Assembly: GCA_036759545.1 (NCBI GenBank)
Contig: DAIOUL010000011.1
Span: forward strand, 1-48,081
Origin: 66-474 sp036759545
GTDB taxonomy: Bacteria; Pseudomonadota; Gammaproteobacteria; Xanthomonadales; Rhodanobacteraceae
Length of the DNA: 48,081 nt
Direction: 5' to 3'
In this document: positions 17,569 through 25,937 of the stretch, piece after piece
Position numbering within the stretch: position 1 is the stretch's first letter
Layout: each line of letters begins with the position of its first letter
Notes under the pieces: model-generated
The model's database searches: none
What the model saw: only the letters and a program-made list of their open reading frames with translations
Told to the model about the DNA's origin: nothing
Program-made: the position numbers and the translations under genes

Positions 17569-19809
17569 ATGAATCTTCAATCCAACTTCGAACAGATCCC
17601 GCTGCGCGAATACGCCGAGCGCGCGTATCTCGACTACTCGATGTACGTGGTGCTCGATCGCGCCCTGCCCTTTATCGGCGATGGGCTGAAGCCGGTACAG
17701 CGCCGCATCGTCTATGCGATGAGCGAACTCGGTCTGGCGGCAACCGCCAAGCCCAAGAAATCCGCGCGCACGGTCGGTGACGTGATCGGCAAGTTCCACC
17801 CGCACGGCGACAGCGCGTGCTACGAAGCGCTGGTGCTGATGGCGCAACCGTTCTCCTACCGTTATCGGTTGATCGATGGGCAAGGCAATTTCGGTTCGCC
17901 GGACGATCCCAAGTCCTTCGCGGCGATGCGCTACACCGAATCGCGATTGACGCCGATCGCGGAGGTGCTGCTCGGCGAATTGAGCATGGGCACCGTCGAA
18001 TGGGTGCCGAATTTCGACGGCACGTTGAAAGAGCCGTCATGGCTGCCCGCGCGCCTCCCGCACGTCTTGTTGAACGGTTCCACCGGCATCGCGGTCGGCA
18101 TGGCGACCGACATCCCGCCGCACAATCTGCGCGAGGTCGCGGCTGCGTGCATCCATCTGCTGGACGAACCGGAAGCCAGCATCGCCGCGTTGTGCGAACA
18201 CGTGCGCGGCCCGGATTTCCCGACGCAGGCGGAAATCATCACGCCGCGCGATGAACTGCTGGCGATGTACGCCACCGGCAACGGCTCGGTGCGCTGCCGC
18301 GCGGTGTACACCGAAGAACGCGGCAATGTGGTGGTGACGGCGCTGCCGCATCAGGTCTCGCCCGCGCGCGTAATCGAGCAGATCGCGCAGCAGATGCGCG
18401 CCAGGAAACTGCCGATGCTGGAGGACCTGCGCGACGAATCCGATCACGAAAATCCGGTGCGGCTGGTGCTGATCCCGCGCAGCAACCGCGTGGACGTGGA
18501 CGCGATGATGCAGCACCTGTTTGCCACCACCGATCTCGAACGTAGCTACCGCGTCAACCTCAACATGATCGGGCTGGATGGCCGGCCGCAGGTCAAGACG
18601 CTGAAGCAGATTCTCGAGGAATGGCTGCGCTTCCGTTCCGACACGGTGACGCGGCGGCTGCGTTTCCGATTGGAAAAAGTCGAACGCCGATTGCATCTGC
18701 TGGAAGGCCTGCGCATCGCATTCCTGAATCTGGATGAAGTGATCCGGATCGTGCGCACCGAGGACGAGCCGAAGCCCGCGCTGATCAAGCGTTTCAAATT
18801 GAGCGAGGAACAGGCCGACTACATCCTCGAAACCCGGTTGCGGCAACTGGCGCGGCTGGAGGAGATGAAGCTCAACGCCGAGCGCGACGAACTGGAAGAG
18901 GAACGCGCGAAGATCGAGGTCACGCTGAAATCGAAGCAGCGCCTGCGCACGCTGATCAAGCAGGAATTGAAGGCCGACGCGGAGAAATACGGCGACGCGC
19001 GGCGCTCGCCGCTGGTCGCACGTGCGGCGGCGCAGGCGCTGGCGGAAAGCGAACTGGTGGTGTCCGAGCCGGTCACGATCGTGCTATCGCAGAAAGGCTG
19101 GGCGCGCGCGGCGCGCGGTCACGATGTCGAGGCGCGCGAATTGTCGTACCGCGAAGGCGATGCTTTTCTCGCCGCGACACGCGGGCGCAGCGCGCAGCAG
19201 GCCGCGTTCATCGATTCCACCGGCCGAAGTTATTCCACGCCCGCGCACACGCTGCCTTCCGCGCGCGGAAACGGCGAACCGCTGACCGGCCGCTTCACGC
19301 CGCCGCCGGACGCGCGTTTCGATGCTGTCGCGATCGGCGACAACGATACGCGCTTGGTCCTCGCGACCGATGCCGGCTATGGCTTCATCACGAATTTCGA
19401 GGCGCTGCTCGCCAACAAGAAGGCCGGCAAGCAGGTGATCAGCATGGACGAAGGCTCGCGGGTGCTGGCGCCCGCGTATGTGAGCGATCCCGCACGCGAC
19501 CGCATCGTCGTCGTCACCACCGAAGGACATCTGCTGATGTTCTCCGTCGCCGATCTGCCGGAACTGGAGCGCGGCCGCGGCAACAAGCTGATCGAGATTC
19601 CAAAGGCGAAACTGAAGTCCGGCGAGGAACGCGTGGCCGGAATCGCAACGGTCGCCGAAGGTTCCGGCGAAGTTACCCTTTACGCCGGCGCGCGCAAACT
19701 GACCTTGAAGTGGTCCGATCTGATCGAATACGGCGGCAGCCGTGCGCAGCGCGGCGGCCTGCTGCCGCGTGGCTTGCGGCGCGTCGAGCGGATCGAAAGC
19801 ACGGCATGA
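17569..19809 (+). CDS. parC: DNA topoisomerase IV subunit A
   Basis: Decatenates replicated chromosomes together with ParE. The 746-residue protein has the DNA-cleavage domain with active-site Tyr 122 in MRYTESRL, the quinolone-determining segment HPHGDSACYEAL with wild-type-like Ser 82 and Glu 86 (equivalent to E. coli Ser 80 and Glu 84), a coiled-coil tower, and C-terminal beta-pinwheel repeats. It is distinguished from GyrA by length and by the ParC-type N terminus (NFEQIPLREYAERAYLDYS). The stop overlaps the next start by ATGA. Confidence 0.97.
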   Translation: MNLQSNFEQIPLREYAERAYLDYSMYVVLDRALPFIGDGLKPVQRRIVYAMSELGLAATAKPKKSARTVGDVIGKFHPHGDSACYEALVLMAQPFSYRYRLIDGQGNFGSPDDPKSFAAMRYTESRLTPIAEVLLGELSMGTVEWVPNFDGTLKEPSWLPARLPHVLLNGSTGIAVGMATDIPPHNLREVAAACIHLLDEPEASIAALCEHVRGPDFPTQAEIITPRDELLAMYATGNGSVRCRAVYTEERGNVVVTALPHQVSPARVIEQIAQQMRARKLPMLEDLRDESDHENPVRLVLIPRSNRVDVDAMMQHLFATTDLERSYRVNLNMIGLDGRPQVKTLKQILEEWLRFRSDTVTRRLRFRLEKVERRLHLLEGLRIAFLNLDEVIRIVRTEDEPKPALIKRFKLSEEQADYILETRLRQLARLEEMKLNAERDELEEERAKIEVTLKSKQRLRTLIKQELKADAEKYGDARRSPLVARAAAQALAESELVVSEPVTIVLSQKGWARAARGHDVEARELSYREGDAFLAATRGRSAQQAAFIDSTGRSYSTPAHTLPSARGNGEPLTGRFTPPPDARFDAVAIGDNDTRLVLATDAGYGFITNFEALLANKKAGKQVISMDEGSRVLAPAYVSDPARDRIVVVTTEGHLLMFSVADLPELERGRGNKLIEIPKAKLKSGEERVAGIATVAEGSGEVTLYAGARKLTLKWSDLIEYGGSRAQRGGLLPRGLRRVERIESTA

Positions 19810-22316
19810 AACGGGGCGTGTGCTGGCTCGCACGCATCATCGCGGCGTTGTTGCTGCTGATTGCGCTGACGTGCCTCGCGGGTTGGTTGTTGCTTCGCGG
19901 CAGCGTGCCGAAGCTCGACGGCACGGTCGAACTGCCTGGATTGTTGGCGCCGGTCGCCATCGCGCGCGACGTCCGCGGCACGCCGATGCTCACGGGGCGC
20001 AGCCGCGACGATCTCGCGTATGCGCTCGGCTTTCTGCACGGGCAGGAACGTTTCTTCCAGATGGATCTGCTGCGCCGCAATGCCGCGGGCGAGTTGTCGG
20101 AACTGGTCGGCGCGGCGGCGCTGAAGGTCGACGAAAACCATCGCCGGCACCGTTTCCGCGCGCTGGCGGAGGTCGAGCTCGCGCAATTGCCGGCCGCCCA
20201 GCGCGTGTTGCTGGACGACTACACGCGCGGCGTCAATGCCGGTCTGAATGCGCTGCCGGTGCGGCCCTGGGAATACCTGTTGCTGCGTGCGACGCCGCAG
20301 CCGTGGCAGCCTGGGGACTCGCTCCTCGCGATCGATTCGATGTTCCTCGATCTCAACCAGGATGGCGAAAACGAGCGCGAGTTGAACATCGCGCGATTGC
20401 GCGCGGCCATCCCGAGAGCGCTCGCGGATTTCCTGCTCGCACCCGATCCGGACTGGGAAGCACCGCTGCGCGGAGAAGTTTCCACGGCCGTGCCGATGCC
20501 GGCTGCGGATGTGTTCGATCTGCGCAAACTCGAACTCGATGAAGCCGCGAAGCAGCATGGCCTTGCCGCCGTCACCTCAGCCGATCGCGCCGACAGCGGC
20601 ATCGGCAGCAACAGCTTCGCGGTCGCCGGATCGCTCGCGGGCGGCGCGGCGCTGCTCGCCAACGATCCGCATCTGGGTTTGCGCGTGCCGGATATCTGGT
20701 ATCGCGCCGTCATGCGGTATCCGGATCCTGTCGATCCACGGCGCACACGCCAGTTGGCTGGCGTCACCCTGCCCGGTGCGCCCGCGCTGGTGATCGGCAG
20801 CAATGGCCAGATCGCATGGGGATTCACCAACTCCGAAGGCGACTGGATGGATTGGGTGCGTGTGATCCGCGATCCGCGAAATCCTGCGCGCTACAAGACC
20901 GCAACCGGATGGGCGGCCATCGAGCGCCACGATGAAGTCATCCATGTGCATGGCGCACCTGATCACCATCTAACCGTCGAGGACACGATCTTCGGACCGA
21001 TCATGGCCAAGGATGTGGACGGCACGCCGCTGGCGCTGGCGTGGACCGCGCACCTGCCGCGCGCGGTGAATCTCGACCTGGTGAAACTGGAAGACGCGCG
21101 CAGCGTAGAGGACGCACTGGGCTGGGCGCCGCTGATCGGCATTCCGCCGCAGAATCTGGTCGTCGCGGATGCACAGGGCCGCATCGGATGGAGCATCGCA
21201 GGCAGCGCGATTCCGCTGCGCAACGGTTTCGATCCTTCGGTTCCGTCCGACTGGACGAAACCGGGTACCGGCTGGATCGGCTTCGCCAGCGCCGCGCAGG
21301 ATCCGCACGTCATCGATCCGCCCGATGGAAGATTATGGACGGCCAATCAGCGGCTGATGGACAACGATTCACTGCGATTGCTGGGCGACGGCGGCTACGA
21401 CCAGGGCGCACGCGCGCGGCAGATCCGCGACGATCTCACTGCGCGCAAGCACTTCGCGCCTCGCGACATGCTGGACGTGCAGCTCGACAACCGCGCGCTG
21501 TTTCTGGCGCGCTGGCAGAAGTTGCTGTTGAACGTGCTCGCGACGTGTGATCCCCGCTCGCCGCACGTCCCTGCGTCGGCCGGGACGAGTGCGCTGAAAA
21601 TGGGTCCCGGCTCAGCGCACGTCCCTGTGCTGGCCGGGACTCGGACATCCTGTCGTCGGCTGAGGGCGATGAAACCTTACGTTCAACAATGGCAGGCGCG
21701 CGCCGCGGCCGACAGCGTCGGTTATCGAATCGTGCGCATGTTCCATGATCGCGCGCGCGAAAATGCGCTGGCGCCGTTCGCCGCGCTCGCAAAGAAAAAC
21801 AGCGCCGATTTCGATTGGCCCAGCTGCGAAGTTGGCGAGTACGCGGTGTGGACGATGATCACGCAAAAGCCGGTGTGGCTGCTCGATTCGAAGTACGGAG
21901 ATTGGAATGCCTTGCTGCTGCAAAGCGCCGCAGAAGTCGCGGATGAACTCGCAAAGATCCCGGGACCGCTTTCAGCGAAAACCTGGGGTGCCTTCAACAC
22001 GGCGCGGATCGATCACCCGCTCGCGGTGGCGCTGCCTGCATTGCTCGCCGATGCCATCGACATGCCGCACGATCCGTTGCCGGGCGATCGCGACATGCCG
22101 CGCGTGCTGCATCCGGGTTTCGGCGCTTCGATGCGGCTGGCCGTGGCGCCGGGCGACGAAGCGCGCGGCATCCTCGAAATGCCCGCAGGTCAGGCGGACA
22201 ACCCCTTGACGCCGTACTTCGGCGCCGGCCACGAGGAATGGGTGCAAGGTGCTCCGACGCCGCTTCTTCCGGGCGCACCCCGATACCGCATGCTCCTCGT
22301 TCCCGCAGGCAATTGA
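19806..22316 (+). CDS. Penicillin acylase family N-terminal-nucleophile hydrolase
   Basis: An amidase of the Ntn-hydrolase fold, 836 residues as read, with an N-terminal membrane or signal segment (about 8-30). Family features are the alpha-chain block ALGFLHGQERFFQMDLLRRN (73-92) and the autoprocessing site IGSNSFAVAG, with Ser 268 as the predicted nucleophile exposed after self-cleavage between Gly 267 and Ser 268. A beta-chain block WGFTNSEGDWMDW follows. Typical substrates range from penicillins to acyl-homoserine lactones; none can be assigned here. Residues about 580-620 derive from an inserted repeat (see separate entry) that keeps the frame but is unlike the rest of the protein, so activity is uncertain. 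It overlaps parC by ATGA. Confidence 0.88.
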   Translation: MKRGVCWLARIIAALLLLIALTCLAGWLLLRGSVPKLDGTVELPGLLAPVAIARDVRGTPMLTGRSRDDLAYALGFLHGQERFFQMDLLRRNAAGELSELVGAAALKVDENHRRHRFRALAEVELAQLPAAQRVLLDDYTRGVNAGLNALPVRPWEYLLLRATPQPWQPGDSLLAIDSMFLDLNQDGENERELNIARLRAAIPRALADFLLAPDPDWEAPLRGEVSTAVPMPAADVFDLRKLELDEAAKQHGLAAVTSADRADSGIGSNSFAVAGSLAGGAALLANDPHLGLRVPDIWYRAVMRYPDPVDPRRTRQLAGVTLPGAPALVIGSNGQIAWGFTNSEGDWMDWVRVIRDPRNPARYKTATGWAAIERHDEVIHVHGAPDHHLTVEDTIFGPIMAKDVDGTPLALAWTAHLPRAVNLDLVKLEDARSVEDALGWAPLIGIPPQNLVVADAQGRIGWSIAGSAIPLRNGFDPSVPSDWTKPGTGWIGFASAAQDPHVIDPPDGRLWTANQRLMDNDSLRLLGDGGYDQGARARQIRDDLTARKHFAPRDMLDVQLDNRALFLARWQKLLLNVLATCDPRSPHVPASAGTSALKMGPGSAHVPVLAGTRTSCRRLRAMKPYVQQWQARAAADSVGYRIVRMFHDRARENALAPFAALAKKNSADFDWPSCEVGEYAVWTMITQKPVWLLDSKYGDWNALLLQSAAEVADELAKIPGPLSAKTWGAFNTARIDHPLAVALPALLADAIDMPHDPLPGDRDMPRVLHPGFGASMRLAVAPGDEARGILEMPAGQADNPLTPYFGAGHEEWVQGAPTPLLPGAPRYRMLLVPAGN
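21562..21640 (+). repeat. Two-copy REP-like repeat inside the penicillin acylase gene
   Basis: Two direct copies (21562-21586 and 21616-21640) of a 25-base unit beginning CGCACGTCCCTG and ending GGCCGGGAC differ at three bases. Between them GTCCCGG (21604-21610) is the inverse of the CCGGGAC ends, so the block can fold as hairpins. This is the layout of REP/BIME-like intergenic repeats, but here it lies in a reading frame. Confidence 0.7.
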
Positions 22317-22338
22317 ACCGCCGAGCGGTGCAACAGGA

Positions 22339-22372
22339 TGAAAAAAAAAACGGGCGCCCCTTGGACGCCCGG
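22339..22372 (-). terminator. Rho-independent terminator at the end of the lipid-synthase gene array
   Basis: On the minus strand the stem CGGGCG / CGCCCG with a 9-base loop is followed by a run of ten T (A run on the plus strand). It lies 25 bases beyond the stop of the esterase gene and marks the 3' end of the minus-strand array. Confidence 0.88.
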
Positions 22373-22397
22373 CCGTATCAGATGATGTATGCCGGAT

Positions 22398-23312
22398 TCA
22401 GTTCAGGCCGACCGAATGCAGGAAATCGGTGATGCGGTCGGTGAGTGCGCCGCCCGTGCCGACGTCCAGGTTGATTTCGCCGTGGCGCATGCCGACGGGA
22501 TAGACGGCCGCCTTCCCGCCCAACGATTTCGCTTTGTCGGCATAGGCCTGGGCCCCGTCGCAATCGTTCTTCCGATCCGAGTCGCACACCAGCAGCATCG
22601 GCGGCGGTGCGGTCTGCAATCGCAGGGTCGGCGAGGCCGCCTGCCATAGTTTCGGGTCGCTGCCGAACGCCGTGTCGTAAAGCCCGAAGTGCTGCTTGTT
22701 CATGATGTCGACCACGTTGTAGGCACCGCTGTCCAGCGCCACCGTGCCGAGCCACGGCTTGGCGCCCGCGCCCTGCCAGATCGACGGCACCGAACTCATC
22801 AGCACGACGAGGTGCGCTCCCGCCGAGTGTCCCATCACGATGAAGCGCGACGGATCGGCGCCCCACTCCGACGCATGCTGCTGGGCGTAGGCCAGCGCGT
22901 GCGCAACGTCATCGGCCTCGTCCATCACGTTGACCTGCGGCACCAGCCGGTAGTTGGTCGAAATGAAGACGTAGCCCTTGGGCAGGAAGTAGTCGACCTT
23001 GTTCTGGACCACGCCATGCGCCGTCTTGTCGCCTCGCCGCCAGCCACCGCCGTGCACCATGAAGATCACCGGCGCATTGTGCGCGTTCGCCGGAATGTAC
23101 ACGTCCATCTTCTGCAGCGGGTCGGAGCCGTAAGAGACATTCTGCAACTGGCGTGCGCCGGCGGGCACGGTAATGGGCTGATTGCGATTGCCCATTTGCG
23201 CCCGTCCCTGTCGATGCCTGAAGAAACCTTGCATGGCCACCGCCGAGGTCGAGATCATCACGCCGAGCACGAGCGCGGCGAGCGTGGTTTTGACATTCGA
23301 GGATATCAGCAT
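22398..23312 (-). CDS. Exported alpha/beta-hydrolase (carboxylesterase/BD-FAE-like)
   Basis: A 304-residue protein with a signal peptide (about 1-26, ending TSAVA) and an alpha/beta-hydrolase fold of the hormone-sensitive-lipase/esterase type. The oxyanion-hole motif VHGGGWRRGDK (87-97) and nucleophile elbow GHSAGAH (Ser 163) are intact, and HGEIN near the C terminus may supply the catalytic His. The ATG at 23312 has AAGGAGG 7 bases upstream, chosen over a longer frame without one. It is the last gene before the terminator. A role in hydrolysing or transferring the acyl product outside the cytoplasm fits the operon but is inference. Confidence 0.85.
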   Translation of the reverse strand: MLISSNVKTTLAALVLGVMISTSAVAMQGFFRHRQGRAQMGNRNQPITVPAGARQLQNVSYGSDPLQKMDVYIPANAHNAPVIFMVHGGGWRRGDKTAHGVVQNKVDYFLPKGYVFISTNYRLVPQVNVMDEADDVAHALAYAQQHASEWGADPSRFIVMGHSAGAHLVVLMSSVPSIWQGAGAKPWLGTVALDSGAYNVVDIMNKQHFGLYDTAFGSDPKLWQAASPTLRLQTAPPPMLLVCDSDRKNDCDGAQAYADKAKSLGGKAAVYPVGMRHGEINLDVGTGGALTDRITDFLHSVGLN

Positions 23313-23408
23313 GAACCGCCTCCTTCGATCCGCTGACGAGGGACGTGCACAGCTTAGCAACTTACCTCGCGCGCCACGGGACCGTACGTCGCGGAGGTTG
23401 GCAATCGT

Positions 23409-24875
23409 TCAGGGCAGATTCTTCGCGAAGAACACCTCACAACCGCCACGCGGGTTGTGCACGTATCGGTTGCGGCCGTCCAGCGGCATGATCCGTGGCC
23501 CCCACGGGTTGGCTGTGCCGATGAACAAGCCGTACGGGGTCGATGCGATGGTGCGCATGCCCATATTGTATGGGTTGCCCATGCCGTTGGTGGTGACGGG
23601 CACCCAGTTGTCGCCGTCGCGGCTGCGGTAGAGATCGAAACCGGAGCCGTACTGCAGGATGTTCTGCGGGCCGACTCGGGCGATCACGTTGGACATCGCG
23701 CGCGGCCAGCGGCTGCGGTTGACATAACCGAGCACGCTGCTCCATTCGAACGTGCCCAGATACAGCCAGCCGTCGTGCTCGCACATGCGCCAGAAGTAGC
23801 CGTTGAAGAAATTGTCGAAGCCGGAATAGCGGCCCGATTTCGGCTCTTTGCGGCCGTCGGGCGTGTCGCGCGGGTCGCCCACGATCAAGTCCCACGACAA
23901 ATCCTCGTGCAGGCGGATCAACTCCGACGCACCCGGCCCGATCTTGTTCTGGTTGTCCACGCCGCCGCCCTGGATTCCGGTGCCGATGTAGAGCGCGCCT
24001 TTGAATGGATACAGGCTCAAGCCGCCCTGGTTCAATGCACCGCGCCAAGCGCCGTTGGTCAACACCCGCTCCCACTGGTACGGCGGCTCGCCTTCGCACT
24101 TGCTGCGCCACAACTGGAAGCCGCTGTGGTTCAAGGTGCTGACGTAGAGATAGTCGCCCCACGCCGCACATTCGTGCAGCGAAACATTGGTCACGTCACC
24201 GAAGCCGAAGTCGCTCACCGGGTGCCATTCGCCACGGTCCGGATCGCGGCTTTCGTAAACGATCGAATGGCCGGAGACATTTGTGTTGCCGCCGCGCGAA
24301 CCGGCCGGCGTGGTGTACAGGCGGCCTTTGAACGACACCATCCAGCGGATCGTGGTGACCGGCAGGCCGCACAGGCCGGGTTCGCAGGTAACGGTGAAAT
24401 TGCGGCCGTCTTCGGTGGACATGATTACCGGCCCCGGTCCCTTGGCCGGACACCAGGTGCTGATGTAGAGCTTCTCCGGCTCGGACGGGAAACTGCTGTG
24501 AACGGCGATGGCGCGGTAGCTGATGTCGCGCGGGATCCTGCGCCCATCGCTGCCTGTGATCCATGGCGCCTTGAACACGCGCTCCCACTCGTCGATGCGC
24601 GGATCGTAGGTCCAGATTTCCGCACGCAGGTCGAGGTCGAACGGATCGATCGGGCAATCGATCGGCCAGACATCCAGCCCGAGCGACAGGCGCGAACGCA
24701 TCAGCGCGAAATTGCCGCGCATGGTGGTCACGTACAAGCGGTTCTTGTACCACGCCATCGAATGCGTGTACGAGTTGACGCCGTCGCCGAATCCCTCCTT
24801 GGCGATCAGCTTGAAATCGGAAGCACGCAATCCGCGCGGGATGCCCAATCGGTTTGTCGCGGTCATGGCGTTCAC
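23409..24875 (-). CDS. Protein of unknown function, probable beta-propeller
   Basis: I do not recognise this 488-residue protein. No signal peptide or membrane helix is evident. It is rich in aromatic residues and repeated short blocks of the type GxLYxxT / LYISTW / DYLYVSTLN / GALYIGTG / GWLYLGTFEW / YGLFIGTANPWG, spaced 50-70 residues apart, which looks like the inner strands of a five- to seven-bladed propeller. The GTG at 24875 overlaps the stop of the preceding hydrolase gene; an ATG four codons later is an alternative start. The tight coupling places it in the lipid-synthase operon. It could be a binding or scaffold protein; no catalytic motif stands out. Confidence 0.7.
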   Translation of the reverse strand: MNAMTATNRLGIPRGLRASDFKLIAKEGFGDGVNSYTHSMAWYKNRLYVTTMRGNFALMRSRLSLGLDVWPIDCPIDPFDLDLRAEIWTYDPRIDEWERVFKAPWITGSDGRRIPRDISYRAIAVHSSFPSEPEKLYISTWCPAKGPGPVIMSTEDGRNFTVTCEPGLCGLPVTTIRWMVSFKGRLYTTPAGSRGGNTNVSGHSIVYESRDPDRGEWHPVSDFGFGDVTNVSLHECAAWGDYLYVSTLNHSGFQLWRSKCEGEPPYQWERVLTNGAWRGALNQGGLSLYPFKGALYIGTGIQGGGVDNQNKIGPGASELIRLHEDLSWDLIVGDPRDTPDGRKEPKSGRYSGFDNFFNGYFWRMCEHDGWLYLGTFEWSSVLGYVNRSRWPRAMSNVIARVGPQNILQYGSGFDLYRSRDGDNWVPVTTNGMGNPYNMGMRTIASTPYGLFIGTANPWGPRIMPLDGRNRYVHNPRGGCEVFFAKNLP

Positions 24876-25918
24876 ATTGCGGCCAGTACGGCGGCGAGTT
24901 GCCTGGCCGCTTCCTCACGTGATCCAAAAGGGCCGAGCCGCCCCCCTTCCCGCAACGAACAATACCAGCCGTTATCGAGCATGTAGAAGCGGTCGCTCTG
25001 AAAATATGCGCGCGTGTCGTTGGGACGCCGAACCTTGCGCGATTCGTCGGCGCTGCTGTCCCAGAAGCGGTTGCACAGCGAGATCAATTCATCCGCGCGC
25101 GACACGGGAAAGAAATGTCCCGCGCTGCGCATCAGGCGGAACTCGGCTTCCGGCCACACCCTGCACAGTGCGTCGCCAGTGCGCCGCGCATGCGAACCGT
25201 CGCCGTAGATGGCGAAAATCGGAAAGCCGAACTCGCGCAGCTCATCGTCGCGCAGCACCCCGCCGTCGAGAAAATCGCGTTCAGCTGTAGTCGTTTCGAG
25301 CAACTTCAGCCACTGCGCTGCGGTGTGCCGGCCGAACTTGACCATCACCGGACCGAACAGCCTCATCAATTCTTCCGGAACCGCCTGTTCGCTCAAACGC
25401 AGCCTCGCCATCACGCCCAGCAACCGAAAGCCGAAATGCGGATCGTCCGTATCCAGCTCGATGCCATGCCGTCGCAACACCGGCTGGATCACCCGTCCGT
25501 GCGCCCACGTTTCCGGCGACGCGCGTACACCCAGCAAACCGGGCACGTGGCTATCGGCCAGCACCAGGCTGCGCACGGCGCCCGGGTGACGCCGCGCATG
25601 ATGCAGCGTGACCAGCCCACCGAAACTGTGCGCGATGAAATGCGCCTCGGCGATCTCCAGGTGATCGAGCAGCCCGCCGAGATCGGCCGCCAGATCGGCG
25701 GGCTTGTAACCGCTCGGCGGCATGTCCGAACCGCCGTGTCCGCGGAGATCCAGCAACGTCACCCGGAAGCGGTTGGCGAATTCGTGCGCGTACTGGAAAT
25801 ACCAGAACGCCAGGTTCGACGCCAGACCGTGCAACATCACCAGGTTTTCGCGCGCAGCCGCGTCGCCCACCTGGAGATAATGCAGGTGCACCCCGTTGAC
25901 GAGGGCCGTTGGCATCAA
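24872..25918 (-). CDS. Alpha/beta-hydrolase with an extra C-terminal domain
   Basis: A 348-residue cytoplasmic hydrolase. The fold-1 hydrolase core has HGLASN (oxyanion loop), LLDLRGHGGSD, nucleophile elbow AHSFGG (Ser 98), Asp 240 in YGDGSH and His 268 in SAGHFFP, a complete triad. After about residue 300 comes a short appended module with FQSDRFYMLDNGWYCSLREG followed by LGPFGSREEA, which resembles small DUF6316-like domains found alone in gammaproteobacteria; that assignment is from memory and tentative. It could be the thioesterase or transferase that releases the acyl chain, since no thioesterase domain occurs in the three synthase proteins. Confidence 0.8.
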   Translation of the reverse strand: MMPTALVNGVHLHYLQVGDAAARENLVMLHGLASNLAFWYFQYAHEFANRFRVTLLDLRGHGGSDMPPSGYKPADLAADLGGLLDHLEIAEAHFIAHSFGGLVTLHHARRHPGAVRSLVLADSHVPGLLGVRASPETWAHGRVIQPVLRRHGIELDTDDPHFGFRLLGVMARLRLSEQAVPEELMRLFGPVMVKFGRHTAAQWLKLLETTTAERDFLDGGVLRDDELREFGFPIFAIYGDGSHARRTGDALCRVWPEAEFRLMRSAGHFFPVSRADELISLCNRFWDSSADESRKVRRPNDTRAYFQSDRFYMLDNGWYCSLREGGRLGPFGSREEAARQLAAVLAAM

Positions 25919-25937
25919 TCACCCCATTCGGCCCGGA

